64,000 nucleotides of DNA from positions 1 to 64,000 of the forward strand of contig SKCR01026815.1 of the NCBI GenBank assembly GCA_019454045.1. The letters run 5' to 3'. Every line of letters starts with the position of its first letter. Within the stretch, counting starts at the first letter, position 1. The stretch is from Zanthoxylum bungeanum. Its lineage: Eukaryota > Streptophyta > Magnoliopsida > Sapindales > Rutaceae. The position numbers were made by a program, and so were the translations under genes. Below are positions 11,563 to 24,700 of the stretch, piece after piece. The notes beneath the pieces were generated by a model. That model did not search any database, was not told where the DNA came from, and saw only the letters and a list, made by a program, of their open reading frames with translations.

Positions 11563-12742
11563 ACCTCAGTGACCACTGATATATACATCTCGATATCCTT
11601 TATTTATTTGTTAATATATCGTGCAATGATGTATAATAGTTCTGCAGATGTTGAACTTGCTGCATTTGAGTGTGGAAGTGCTTGTTTTTCGTTGATACTG
11701 AGACAATGAATTTGTGCTGTAGCTCTGAGTTGCATTTATATTAAAAACAAAACCTTTATCAAAATGAGTAGCAACAAGGCTTGCTTGTGCCCCATTAGGC
11801 ATTATTTCTCATACAAATTCAGCCTTCGAAATTGAATATTGATGCTTGATTACATTTAACATATAACGAATTGGTTTCTCACTGGGGAAAAGAAGTACTA
11901 ATCATACTTTTCAAATTCCATGTTCCCACCCAATTTTTCGCAAGCATCTAAAGCAACCTGAGAGCCTACAATCTGGTCAAAATTTGGCTTCTGGCAATTA
12001 GTTAGCGCCCGATTGCAGGCAAGACCACTAATGACACCATATTTGGAAATGGTCACAGCTATAACAGGATCATCATCATCATCATCGTCGTCGTAAGAGA
12101 TTTGCTTTATTGTATTTATACTTGTTCACATTATTTGAACCTTTAACCACTCATGTCATTCCTCAACCAACACTCTTCATTGACATCAATGTAACTGCTA
12201 CCTTTTTCCAGATGTATCTTAAATCTCTTACACTGAAAACCAACCCCATTTTCTGTAATATCCCTTGGTGTTGGCCGAAGGATTCTAGACTAATTTATAA
12301 GTCATGGAACTTAATAGACACGTTTTGAGTTGTAAAGTTCAATAATAAAACCGTGATTGATGTGTACCCAAAACAGATCATCTCTATTCGGATAGTGGGT
12401 TGGACCTGCATTTTCTCCTTATGAGATCTATTTGTCTATTGGCAATCTCTTAATTAAAAATACTAAATGACTTAAGTAGTTAACTATCTTAACAATAATT
12501 AACGAAATCAGTTGACTTTTGGGATCGGAATAACTAGTTGTGAAATCTTGGGAGTCACTTGTAATTAATAGAAATATAAAGGAGGCTAGAGGATTTTATC
12601 TCACAATTATCACCGAACACCAGTAAATTAATCATGCCATTATTTTTGACCAACGAATGCCACACGCCATACCAGAATTCAAAGAAACTTTCCATTTCCA
12701 ACAAATAATTTTCCCAAGAAACAAGTACCCAATTGGAGAAAA
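11563..12742. other. Intergenic: PAP 3' region and FAX promoter space
   Basis: No complete gene seen. 11563-11890 probably holds the PAP 3' UTR. A short minus-strand coding-like stretch (11898-12096) is listed separately. 12110-12742 is AT-rich and should contain the FAX promoter, but no specific element stands out. Confidence 0.4.
11898..12096 (-). pseudogene. Short coding-like ORF, possible terminal exon or gene relic
   Basis: On the minus strand an open frame of about 65 codons starts in a run of Asp codons (YDDDDDDDD), continues PVIAVTISKYGVISGL, ALTNCQKPNFDQIV and ALDACEKLGGN, and ends at a stop at 11898-11900. Codon use looks protein-like and cysteines are regularly placed, but no ATG begins it. 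A possible splice acceptor AAAG precedes it. I do not recognise the family. It could be the last exon of a lost gene or chance. Confidence 0.3.
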
Positions 12743-14338
12743 ATGCACGACTTTTGCTTCACGATCCCGTACGGTCTGATCCTGGTTGGAGGAGGCATTG
12801 TTGGTTTTGCAAAGAAAGGGAGCACAGCATCCTTAGCTGGGGGTGTTGGCACCGGATTTCTGCTCGTTTTGGCTGGTTACTTGAGCCTCAAAGCCTTTGA
12901 GAAGAGGAAAAACTCTTACTTTGCTTTAGTTTTTGAGACCGGTAATTTAATTTTTCTCAGTTTCTTTTTTTACTCATTTTTTAAGCTTTTTTTTTCTTTT
13001 TTACTGGCTACGGGCCCAAGGAATATATTTTTGGATTATAGAATCTGTGAGCTTTCCTATTTGGTGGTGTTGAATTTTCTATTTTCAGATCCAGGTGGTA
13101 GCCTTGTTTGAGATTCATTTAGATTCTAATATATTGATTGTTGATGAAGTTTTGATCTTGATTGAAGTTCTTGACTTCTTTCCTAATGTGTGTGATTGCA
13201 GTTTAAGTTTTTCCTGTTGAAAATTGTCGCTTGATTTGGCAATTTAATCATTTCAACGATACTTTGGGCTTGTGGGGTTAAAAGAAAATGAATTATGGAT
13301 TCACTTGGTGGAGGAGACATTTATGAATACTGAGAGGAGATCCTTTATATCTATGGGCTAGAGAAAAAGTAAAACTAAGGCCGAATATGTAGCATGAAAG
13401 TGGATGTAATCAATTCGTAAGTAAATGAATGAAATTATAGACACTAAGGACAGAAAATTGATGGGTGAAAGCTTCTTCTACTGATTATCATTTATTTTTG
13501 GTTTTCTTTCTTTCATTTGATCTCGTGTTTACTGCAATAATGGCTTTCCATAATGCAAGAATTTGGATTTGCACTGAGTTTTATGCTATTGATACAGTTT
13601 GCGCAGCTGTACTGACTGTGGTCATGGCACAGCGATATATGGAAACCTCTAAGATTATGCCAGCTGGTATTGTTGCTGGGATCAGGTTAGTTGAAGATAC
13701 ATCTGGCCTTCTGTTCTTTTATTCTCATATCCAGGATGCAGCTGAACCTGATTCTGTTTTATACCATGATTGTCATAATTCAGCTGCAAGCCTGCAAGCG
13801 AAACATAACAAAATAACATCTTTCTACCCAATTGAAACACTGGATAACTGAAGGCTCCTTGAGATATGACTGGCTATATTGGAACTTAGGAAGAAAATTA
13901 GTTGTTATTCATATTGTTAACTTCCCAACGTTCATCGTTCCTCCCACTTTCTTCCCGTTGATGTTGATTTTGATGTTCCTTTGAGCCATACAATATTTGC
14001 GATTCTATTCTGGATATGTAGATTCTTGTAGGATGTGCTTTAGGAAAAAGATCTTAGACAAATATTTGATCCCTTGCTGTTGTTGACAGGGCCACATGCA
14101 GCTGTATTAAACTTTCAGGATAATTCCACTCTGCATTAAATGTTTCAGAATTCAGACTTTTTAATTAAAAATCTATGAAAAATCTGCTCTATGTATCATT
14201 TCTTAATACCCATATAATTATTTTGATGTTTAAGAGCTGAACACTAGTAAAATGTTTTCTTGCAGTGCCTTGATGACTGGGTTTTATCTGTACAAAATTG
14301 CGACCGGTGGCAACCATTTTCCAGCCAAGACTGAGTGA
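12743..14338 (+). CDS. FAX6: FAX5/6-like (TMEM14 family) membrane protein, 3 exons
   Basis: Exons 12743-12941, 13598-13685 and 14266-14338 join in frame at GT/AG sites to give 119 aa, the usual length of plant FAX5/6-type proteins. The start MHDFCFTIPYGLILVGGG and end YKIATGGNHFPAKTE match that subgroup. Four hydrophobic segments are visible (about 8-22, 34-50, 62-77, 87-104), with glycine-rich turns (GGVGTG). There is no plastid transit peptide, unlike FAX1-4. TMEM14/FAX proteins are implicated in fatty-acid export across membranes; for this short subgroup an ER or secretory membrane location is inference. The gene is convergent with the minus-strand gene ending at 14725, leaving 386 bp between stop codons. 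Nothing suggests damage. Confidence 0.9.
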
Positions 14339-14724
14339 TTGAATATGGGATCTGTTGCTAGACTGATACCAAAGGATGAGTTGGTTTTTCAGAATTTGAA
14401 GTTATTACTTTATTGAAATATGATGTATTAGTTTGTGTCATTCCTACTGATTGTGCATGGGAAAAAATCTTGCTTGTCTTTGAAGAATGGACTAATTATA
14501 ATGCTGAAAGGGTTAATCCTTCCCAGATTTGTTCTAATCTAATATCTATTACAACACTGTTCATCCTTTCAATTCAACATATAAAACTCTGAGACCTACA
14601 GGATATCACAAATACTGACTTACATTATACAACAACGTGTAGCTGGAAAGTCTTACCATTTCTACAGTCTAATCGCCATATGTAAATCTGGTATCAGAAA
14701 GTATGGCTGAAGAATTGGTGCTGT

Positions 14725-17613
14725 TCAGCAGTTAGCTATCCTGAAGTATTTTGGGGGCATAGATGGACACCTTTCATTCATATGGGGATATGGGTCCAAG
14801 GTATTATACCCCGGTAATTCCATTCGATACTTCCCCCGAATCTGGCAGAAAGGGAGCTTCACACTGTCAGCATCATTGCACCACTTGGGCAGGCGGCTTG
14901 AATTGTTCTCAAAAAACCTGAGCGAGTAGGCATCTTTAATCTGCACTTCAGCAGCAAATGAATTAGCCAAATTTACCCACAATATCACAATTTGAATGGA
15001 TTTGTACACTTCATAATGTTTTCATTGTCAGATTTTTAATGTACATTAAAGAGAAAATCATCCATTTCACTTGCAACATTTTTCTTTTTACCAGAGACAA
15101 TGATTAAATTCAACAATTCCAACTATGAAAGTCGTGGATTATATTATTAGGTTCTTATTAAATAATTCAACATCTCAGCTCTTGATTTATGGGATTGGGT
15201 AGGGTTCATAGATCCTAGGTGTATTATTGTGATGCAAATCGAAACCTGAAAATGCAATGCAGACTTCATTAAGTGAAGCAGAGATGAATTACACTTGATA
15301 AACTCACCGTAAACTCTGTTACTTGAATAGTGCTAGCAATTGGATCGAATAATCCTGCCTCCTTGTACATTTCCAGAACAAAGGCAACACATGAGGTTGA
15401 CTTCCCATCACTGTAAACCCAATCATCCTGCTCAGGAATTGTCAGCAGTTCATCAAAGGATGTACCACGCCTTTCAGTTTCTACTAATATATCAGGAAGA
15501 TCAAGTCCCTGCATAAAATACAAAACTACATTCACTATTCAAACAACATTGATAACAGATTGTATTTCGATAATGAACTTGCTTAACATGACTTCCAATG
15601 AAAATTAACACTCTAATGGTCCAATGATTTTCTAGTGTAATACCAGAGCCAGATGGATAACATTAAGCCATGTTGTCATTGTTTGGTTCATGGGCTATAC
15701 CGGGTGCAACTCATGAACAGCCAGGTGATGAAATTTTCACACGTCAGATGACAAAAGCTTCATTAGCCAAATTCCAACAAAAGAAGTAAATGACAGATGC
15801 AGGTGTTATTTCATCAATCATATCCAATGGGTCACAAATTTAATTATATTATAATTAATCTTTTATGCAGGGAAACACCATGAATTCAACCCATAAAATT
15901 CAGTAAACTATACCTCGAGATGCATGAAATAACAAATGGAGATTGGAGAAACATGTTTTACAGTACCTTAGTTCCAAGTCTCTTATTTAAGGCTTCATTC
16001 CACATGTTAGCAGCATATTCAGGCTGTATGTGGTTCCACATTGTCATAACAGAAGCAACCTGGTAGGAACTGAGAGTTAGCAGTCAAAACCTAAAACCTT
16101 AGAAACTTTCTTCATTGCATCAAAAGCCACAGCACGGACAGATAGGAAAAGAGTGCAAACCAAAACTATATGCACCATCAAACTAGTTAACTTTTAAAGT
16201 GAATTTTTTTCTTACTTTATCGCAATTAATCATCTCGTAGCATCAAAATTTGGAATAATACTAGCACAAATTTTTGGAGAAAGTAACAGAAAATACTAAC
16301 TTAACCAATTTTGGAGCACCACTCAGGAATGAAAAATCATCAGCTAAAAATTTTTAAAAAGAAAAAGGAGGAAATACAAAGATTGGAGATAACATCATAA
16401 CACCATCAGTGTGGCAAACTTAGTTAGAGAAATTATACATAACATTCAGAATAAAAAATACCAGATGAGCATCCAAAGGAGGTGGATAGTTGCCGCTGAT
16501 AGTGTCTATCCAGCTAAATATCATGTTATGATATCCATAAGGTTTCCCATCCATGCTTAATGCATACTCCCAAGCAGCAGTCTCATTAAATTTGGCTCGC
16601 ATATCAGGATGCAAAGGAAGCAATGCAATTTGCGGGTTGGAATCATCCCTGTTCACCTCAAAGTCCCACCACTCATCCCATGGTAACACAGCAATGATAT
16701 CTTCTCCCTGACAATGAATAAAAATATAATAAAACAGACAAATTGAAGCAAAATTTCTGCATGGAACTAGCCCTGTGCTTGAGTAATTAGCTCCTCTGTT
16801 TTCAAATAATTCCAAAACATCTGGCACTAGGATTTTCCACGAGTGAAATAATAAAGGGAGCTTCACCTTGTCATTTTCATGTCCTGATTCACCGACCCAA
16901 AGCTTCCCCTCAGAATCCCTTAAGCAAACAGCAGTATGACCAGCATAAGCTCCAGTTACCCACTTCTCCAATGTCTCAAAACCACCCCACCGTCCACGGA
17001 TTTTTGATACTGCCAGGAAATCTCCAGAATGAATGTCTTCAACACTGACATTGGTAACCCAGGGCTCAGGACGTGGTTCGAAGGAAGCTCCCATGTGCTT
17101 CTCCAGAAACCCGAGATTGGAGCTCTCACCCCATCCAGTATTAGTAAATAGAGGAAATACATCCCACAGAGCTTCAAAGGTTCCTAACATCCCAGCTTTC
17201 ATGAGGAAAATCGAAACTCCCTTGTTTTTAACCTGATTTTGGAAAAAAAATTAAATACTAACAGATAATAAATGTGCGCTTCAATAGCATCTAATACACG
17301 AGGCAAGTCCTGAAATAATGGAAAGTAGCAACTTACATATTCATACTCGGCTTTCCCTTCCCACTCTGAGAATTCCAATGTATGCTCCCGGGATAAAAAA
17401 TAGTAATCCCATGTCACACGGTATGGAGTTGCAAAGACATAAAGATCCATGCATGTCCAACTATGGGCATCACCAACCTGGAAAAGCACAGAAATATCTA
17501 AATACTTCAAGTATCAAGTACCAACAAGAAACAACTGTAATAAACAGTTGCCTAGCTCAACATAGCAGAAAAATTATAGAACTTCAATAGCAAAATTATA
17601 AGTAAAGACATTT

Positions 17614-17657
<44 letters not shown>

Positions 17658-19410
17658 TAAAGAAATTTGATAGTAGCTAGGGGTGGCAAAACGAATAAAC
17701 AAATCGAATTTTTACCGAATCCTAAACGAATATAATCAAAATGTGATGGATTCGTATTCGATTTGTTTACTAAACGAATCCTAACATTAGAATTCGTATT
17801 CGATTTGTTAACTAAACGAATTGAATACGAAAATTTGTTCAGTCATGACATTATTCAAGGACATAAATTACCATAATTTATTTATATTAATTCTTTATAA
17901 ATATATACATATAAATTATGGAATAATAGATTTACTAAAAATGACTCACCAAATAGACAATATTATTTTTCCTGTGGTAATTAGCAATAACTTCTCAAAT
18001 CTTAGTTGAAAAAAAGCAACTAGTAAAGGAAAATAATAAAACGAATCAGTAAGCTTAAATTCGTATTCAATTCGTTTATTAAACGAATCAAATCAAATTA
18101 ACTCATTTATTAAACGAATCCATTTTTTCATATTCATATTCGCTTTAAAGAGAATCAAATCGAACGAAAAACGAATCCTAACACAAATTATCACCCCTAA
18201 TAGTAGCTTTAAAACTAAACCTACACAACAAAGATGATGTCAATATCTTGATAATCTGAATCGATCAGGACAGGCACTGTCAACCAACTTGTGCCAAAAT
18301 TCCCTAGAAAAACCTCATGAGCAGTAATTCATTGTATTTCAGGTATTCCCAATATTGCAAATTTTTACGGTGTACCATAATAAAAGTTAAAAAAGCAAAA
18401 TATCTGTTAAAACAGATCGCCTACGATAATTCAAACCCTTTAAAACCTTATTTTCAGCTCCAGAAGTCTCCCAGTAGTCTAAATCCCCTCAATAAAGTAA
18501 TAGCTCAAATTCAAACATAAAATTGAACAAAACTCAAGCTTTCAATACCCAATGTTCGAAGTTTCCATTAGACCAGACAGAATTGTCAGAAACCACCATA
18601 AAGACTGAAGACAGTATTTTGAAAATAAAAAATAAACACTGAAATTTTAACCCTAAAAGTCCACTAAGCCCAAACCCAATCTTCCAAATTTCCAAAAAAA
18701 AAAAAAAAAACCCATATAAATACAAAATAAACAATTTCTTTTAAAGAAAATCAAATGCCCACTTGCCAAACTTGTTTTAGTCGTGCGAGGTGACCTTCGG
18801 AGAGGCTTATAAGAACCTAGACAGCAAATGTAAGAGCGGACTCCCACTTTTAAGCAAGCTAATTAGAAAGTGTCTCACATGATAAAGCCAGGCCACTCTT
18901 GCGAACCTAGATCCCAACAGACGAGCCCAATAATTCAAATTTCTAAAAATTAAACAGAAAAAGAGGTGCATAACAGCAGAAGCTAAGCGATAAGCTACAA
19001 CAAAATCAGAAACTAAAAGATACCCAACACTTCAAAAGTTCTCAAATAAGCATTAAAGGGGGCCCAAAAAAAAAAAAGAGGACCTTTATATGAAGGGTGC
19101 CACCACCAAACTCGCTCCCAGACTTGTTATGGAACTCCATCCAAGCTCGGTTCTTGTAAAAGCAGGCGCCTTTCCAATCAACGGTGTCGTTTTGAGCCGA
19201 GGCACCGCCCACATATGCCGGAAGCAAGTCTGCAGCCCCGTTGAGAGAGTTCAAGATAGGCCATGACACCTGCCGAGGCAACAAAGGCAGAACGTCTCGA
19301 GGGTGAAATGGGTATTTTAGTGAATTAGATGGGCACGTTAGTAAAAGTGAGCTGATTATGAGTAGTGTTAGAGACAGAGAAAACGAAGACGATGATGATG
19401 ATGATGGCAT
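14725..19410 (-). CDS. Secreted protein with possible permuted papain-like (His...Cys) domain, 7 exons
   Basis: Exons on the minus strand are 19410-19084, 17477-17337, 17232-16867, 16707-16462, 16059-15967, 15508-15308 and 14940-14725. All internal exons are phase 0 with GT/AG sites, giving 529 aa. Residues 1-30 are a Ser-rich then hydrophobic signal peptide (LTLLIISSLLLTC). The middle carries EDIHSGDFLAV (about 218-230), YAGHTAVC with His255, and later DGKSTSCVAFV with Cys431. A GD motif, then GH, then a downstream Cys is the order seen in permuted NlpC/P60-like (YiiX-type) papain folds, so a hydrolase or acyl-handling role is possible but unproven. I recognise a conserved plant protein of unclear function and give no name. 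Trp- and Cys-rich segments (WDEWWDFEV, LPKWCNDAD) fit an extracellular protein. No lesions. Confidence 0.85.
17617..17655. repeat. (AT)n microsatellite
   Basis: About 19 uninterrupted AT units in intron 1 of the minus-strand gene, just left of a MITE. Confidence 0.95.
17678..18199. mobile_element. hAT-type MITE, 522 bp, TSD ATAGTAGC
   Basis: The left end is TAGGGGTGGCAAAAC and the right end reads TAGGGGTGATAATTT on the other strand. The perfect 8-bp duplication ATAGTAGC flanks it (17670-17677, 18200-18207). The interior repeats ACGAATC/GATTCGT motifs in both orientations. Non-autonomous. It lies in the 1.6-kb first intron of the secreted-protein gene. Confidence 0.92.
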
Positions 19411-19864
19411 GGTCGAAGTTCAGAAGCAATGGAAACACTTCCGGTTTCGTACTCGATCAACCTTCTTTTTTTGTTTTTTTTTTTTCTTGACCACACAGTC
19501 GTTAATTTTGTTTTAGATTTTTTTTTTTTTAATGTCACTAAAATGCTGTCGTTTTTCATGAAATTTTGTCCATTCCATGTTACATTTAAAATTTTTAGAA
19601 CTAATATATTTTTTGACATTATTTTATATCAAGGAATATAAAATTAGACCTAATACATAAATACCTCTATCTACCTATATGGAAAAGTCGAAAATTGTCT
19701 CCTGACTTTTCGAAATAACATATTAAACCCCTTAACTTACTACTAATTTTGGTATTTAGTAACACTTTGACATAACAAAATTTTAAACCGGTGCAAGAGA
19801 GTGAATTACATACGTGATGACGTGTAAATCCCTCTCAAAACACCCAATTATATTACGACATATG
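19411..19864. other. Intergenic, promoter side of the minus-strand gene
   Basis: Short T-rich interval between the start codon at 19410 and the Copia boundary. The natural upstream region beyond 454 bp has been displaced by the 14-kb retrotransposon. No clear promoter element identified. Confidence 0.4.
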
Positions 19865-21558
19865 TGATGGTTTTCAGAGTTCATGCGCAGCGGAAATCGT
19901 GTTGGGTAACAGAAAAAAAAAATTTTATTTTTTCACATGAACAATAAAATCGGATCCGTATTTTCTGGTATATTAATAACATATAAATATTTAGAACTCA
20001 GGTTAGTAATATACTTGTAGATCTGGATCTCTTTGTAAATCGATTCTTTGAACCACGATCTTCCTCGTCTATCTCCTCACCTCCAACGACACGTGTGGGC
20101 GTGAAAGTAATTACGAAGAATACTCTAATATTGTGAAGGATTCGTGTGCTCAACACATGAGACGAATCCTGGGATTATTTTCTTTTTAGTTTTTTTTTTA
20201 ATTGATTAACTTTGATCAAAATCAAATTCTTATCGAGCAAATCCATTAAGGATATTATTTATTTTAATTTTCAAAAAATCAAAAATAAAATCCTTTGATA
20301 TTTATCCTATAAATTGTCAAAGATAATCATTAAAAAAAATTTTTTAACATTTTCAACTTTTGAAAATATTATCTCATTAAATTAAAATTTAATAATCAAA
20401 TTAAATAAATATTAATTTCATAATTTAATAAATAGATACATTATCTATTAATAAATATATTAAGACAATATTTGTCATAATTTCCAAACATGAGCTTTAT
20501 GGAATAATTAGAGTGTAAAATAATTCATAATTATTTTAAATAATTCCCAACTATTTTTCTTCGCAATTATAATCGTTCGAACAGTGATAGAAGACGACGA
20601 GGGGACCGATAGACCTATAATTCTAAGCTCTAATAATTCCGTCGATTAATTATAAACTCTTTTATTAATCAAACGAAATTATTAATTCTGGAGTAACTCC
20701 ACTAAATACCTAGAATTGCACTCTCAGAATTATAGAATTAATTACTCAAAGTATTCGTCCATTGATATAGTCATTACCTATGCAATGATCCTCCATAACA
20801 GATTCGTAAAGGAGCTAGGTATAAAATATCCGTCAACCTCTCCAGTTACATCTTTATCCTTGACTTCCATTAGTTCTCAAGTGAACAATTAATTCATAAC
20901 TTTTATGAATTTGCGCGCTAATCGTTCAGGTCCTGAACTAACAAACAAGAGAATCTTATGAATGGATTTCATTATATCAGGTTAGCATTCCCAGCTATTC
21001 ATTCAACTCATTCCCAAAATACAAGGTTTATGAAATGTAATAAATACAAAACCATACCGAGTAAATTAATATTATATAGGAGTCTGCTAAATATAATGAT
21101 TTTAGATCATCACATATATGACCATCATTATGATAAAATTGATGTTCCATATTTAACGGAATTATTAGAACTTTTCAATTTTATCGGGTCCTGTCCAATA
21201 TAATCTTATTATATAAAATACATTCATTTTTATGTCTCTACATAATATAGTCTGGATAGAACTATACCATTCATAATGGAATGAACTGTATTTATGACTT
21301 TGAATTTGAAGATTCCCAACTTCAAATCATAGTCATGGACAAATTTTGATTATTACTCTTTAAATTTTATCCATGCATATATGCATGTAACATTTTACAT
21401 ACACATATATGTTTATTTAAAGCTACATAAATAATCACGGAATTTTCATGAATTTTATAAAGCAAATCAAAATCATACATGGAATAAAATAGAATCACAA
21501 ATTTATTAATCAATCATGTTTCGAACATATTTGCTTGTCGGGCATACAAATCCCAACA
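19865..21558 (-). repeat. 3' LTR of outer Copia
   Basis: Aligns end to end with 32183-33888. It begins TGATGG in plus sense where the other copy has TGTTGG, a change in the terminal CA dinucleotide context of this copy. AT-rich; no ORF is conserved between the copies apart from a short chance frame. Confidence 0.95.
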
Positions 21559-21776
21559 AACTCCCACTTGCCCTACAGCAAATGAGACATATCTCTAATC
21601 CCCAATCCTTCTAGATGCCCCTCAAAACTCTTTGCATGCAGCGTCTTGGTAAAAGGATCGGCTAGATTCTCTGCAGATGGAATCTTTAGAACAGCCACGT
21701 CTCCGCGTTGCACAATGTCCCTAATCACATGATATTTCCGCTCAATATGTTTTAATCTCTTGTGGCTTCTTGGTTC

Positions 21777-24700
21777 TTAGGAATTAGCCACTGCACCACT
21801 ATTATCACAATAAAGTGACAATGGCTTTTCCATATCTGGAACCACTTCCAGATCAGTAAAGAAATTTCGGAGCCAAATCGCTTCTTTGGCAGCTTCACAA
21901 GCAGCCACATATTCGGCTTCCATAGTTGAATCAGCAACACAAGATTGTTTGATGCTTCTCCAAACTATAGCTCCCCCACCAAGAGTAAACACTGATCCAG
22001 ATATCGACTTTCGATCATCTGTATCTGATTGAAAATCAGAATCAGTATATCCAATCGGAATCAAATCCCTGCCAGAATAAACAAGCATATAGTTCCTCGT
22101 TCTCCGTAGATACTTGAGAATATGCTTAACTGCTACCCAATGATCTAATCCTGGATTTGACTGAAAACGACTAACTATTCCCACTGCATAGCATATATCA
22201 GGTCTTGTGCATAGCATAGCATACATCAAGCCCCCTACTGCCAACGCATATGGAATCTGTCTCATATCTTCTTCCTTTTGGGGTGTCGAAGGACACTGCC
22301 TTTTAGAAAGAACAACTCCATGACGGGAAGGTAAGTTACCTTTCTTGGAGTTTTGCATTGAATATCTAACAAGCATCTTGTCAATATACAATGCCTGAGA
22401 CAGAGCTAGCAGCTTTTTCTTGCGATCTCTTATAAGACGGATCCCAAGAATGTAACTTGCTTCTCCCAAATCTTTCATTTGGAATTGTTCAGCCAGCCAA
22501 GCCTTTACGTCTGATAATAGTTCTACATTATCCCAATAAGTAGAATATCATCAACATAAAGTATTAGAAAAACCACTCGCTTGTCCTTGATGAATTTATA
22601 AACGCAAGATTCATCAGAATTTGGATAAAGCCATAAGTTTTGATCGCCTCATCAAATCTCATGTTCCAATATCTGGACGCTTGCTTAAGTCCATAGATAG
22701 ACCTTTGCAACTTGCAAACCTTTTGCTTTTCGTCATTGCTTATAAAACCTTATGGTTGCTCCATATAGATGGTCTCTTCAAGATACCCATTCAAAAAGGC
22801 TGTCTTGACATCCATCTGCCAAATTTCATAATCATAATGAGCAGCAATGGAAAGCAAGATTCGAATGGACTTCAGCATGGCTACTGGTGAAAAAGTTTCC
22901 TCATAGTCAACTCCTTCTTTTTGGATATAACCATTTGCCACTAGCCTTGCTTTAAATGTCTCTACATTACCGTCCATCCCTCTTTCTTTTGTAGATCCAT
23001 TTGCACCCTATAGGATTTACTCCTTCAGGTAGATCTACAAGCTCCCAGACTGAGTTGGAATACATGGATTCCATCTCAAGTTTCATAGCCTCAAGCCATT
23101 TCTCTTGTCATGATCTTCCATTGCACATCTATATGTTAATGGGTCATCTTTTCCATCATCAGTGATAGCAACTTGTGTTTCACCATCTTGTCTATATCGA
23201 GAAGGTAGTCGTACTATCCTCCCACTACGACGAGGTGATAAGATGTTCTGACTCGAAGATGTGGTCTCCTTGCTTTGTGGAACAACAATCCTAGCAGGTT
23301 GTTGACTGATCTCATCAGATTTTAATTCCTCCAAGACTATCTTACTTTGAGGTTTGAAGTCTGTCATATAATTATTCTCAAGAAACGTGACATTTGTCGA
23401 TACAAACACCTTATTATCTCGAGGATTATAAAACACACCTCCCCTTGTGCCTTTTGCATATCCTACAAAGAAACAAACTTCAGAACACATTTCCAACTTT
23501 GTTGTCTTACCCATTAGCACGTATGCTGGGCACCCCCATATACGAAAGTGACTCAAACTGGGTTTGTTGCCACTCCATAACTCTAAAGGTGTTCTAGGTA
23601 CTGACTTAGATGGAACCACATTCAAAATGTAGGTTGTGTTTGTATAGCATACCCCCAAAACGATTTTGGAAGTGAAGAATAACTCAACATGGAACGAATC
23701 ATATCGAGTAAAGTTCGATTCCTCCTCTCAGCTACACCATTTTGCTGAGGTGTACCAGGTGCAGTTAGTTGGGATAAAATCCCATACTCTAATAGGTGAT
23801 CTTTGATTTCATTATCAAGGTATTCACCTCATCGATCTGATCGAAGGCACTTGATTGATTTACCTAATTGTTTTTCCGTTTCGATTTGGAATTCTTTAAA
23901 CTTTCCAAAAGTTTCAGACTTATGTCTCATTAGGTAAACATAACCATATCTAGAGTAATCATCAACAAAAGTAACGAAGTACTCATAGCCACCTCTTGCT
24001 TGTGTAGACATTGGTCCACAAACATCTGAATGTATAAGCTTAGTGGTTCTTGGGCCCTATTGCCTTTTGCAGAGAAGGCCTCTTTGTCATCTTACCTTCA
24101 AGACATGATTCACAGACTGGTAGAGTACCAACATTTAGTTCTCTTAAAGGACCATCCTTTACAAGCCTATTTATCCCGTCAAGATTTATATGACCAAGTC
24201 TTAGGTGCCATAGATATGTGTTATCAGTTTGAGAAATCTTTTGTTTCTTTGTTTTTGGCAATGCAACTTTGAACATTTCAGCATTCAATAATGAATTAAA
24301 ATTGGGCATTATTACATATAGCCCATTTTCAATAAAACCAGAACAAATATTCAAACCATTTCTTGAAATAACAACTGATTTATTATCAAAAGAAACTGAA
24401 TAACATTGTTCATAAAGTCGAGAAACTGAAATGAGGTTTCTAGTAAACCCCGGTACGAAATAAACATTATTCAAAAATAAAAATTTATTGTTCTCAACAT
24501 GAAGTTTTATTTGTCCAACTGCTGATGCTGAAACTAAAGCGCCATTCCCAACTCTCAAAGTAAAGTCCCCATCAGCAAGTCTTGTGTAAGAATCAAGCAT
24601 CTGTAAGAAACAACAAATATGATTAGTCGCTCCTGAATCAATTATCCAGGGTGATAAATCATTTTCAACTAAACAAGATTCAGTAACAAGTAAATCTAAT

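Noticed and set aside
20958..21203. 81-aa ORF duplicated at 33274-33531
   Set aside because: Both copies are the same place in the two LTRs; no known protein lies in Copia LTRs.
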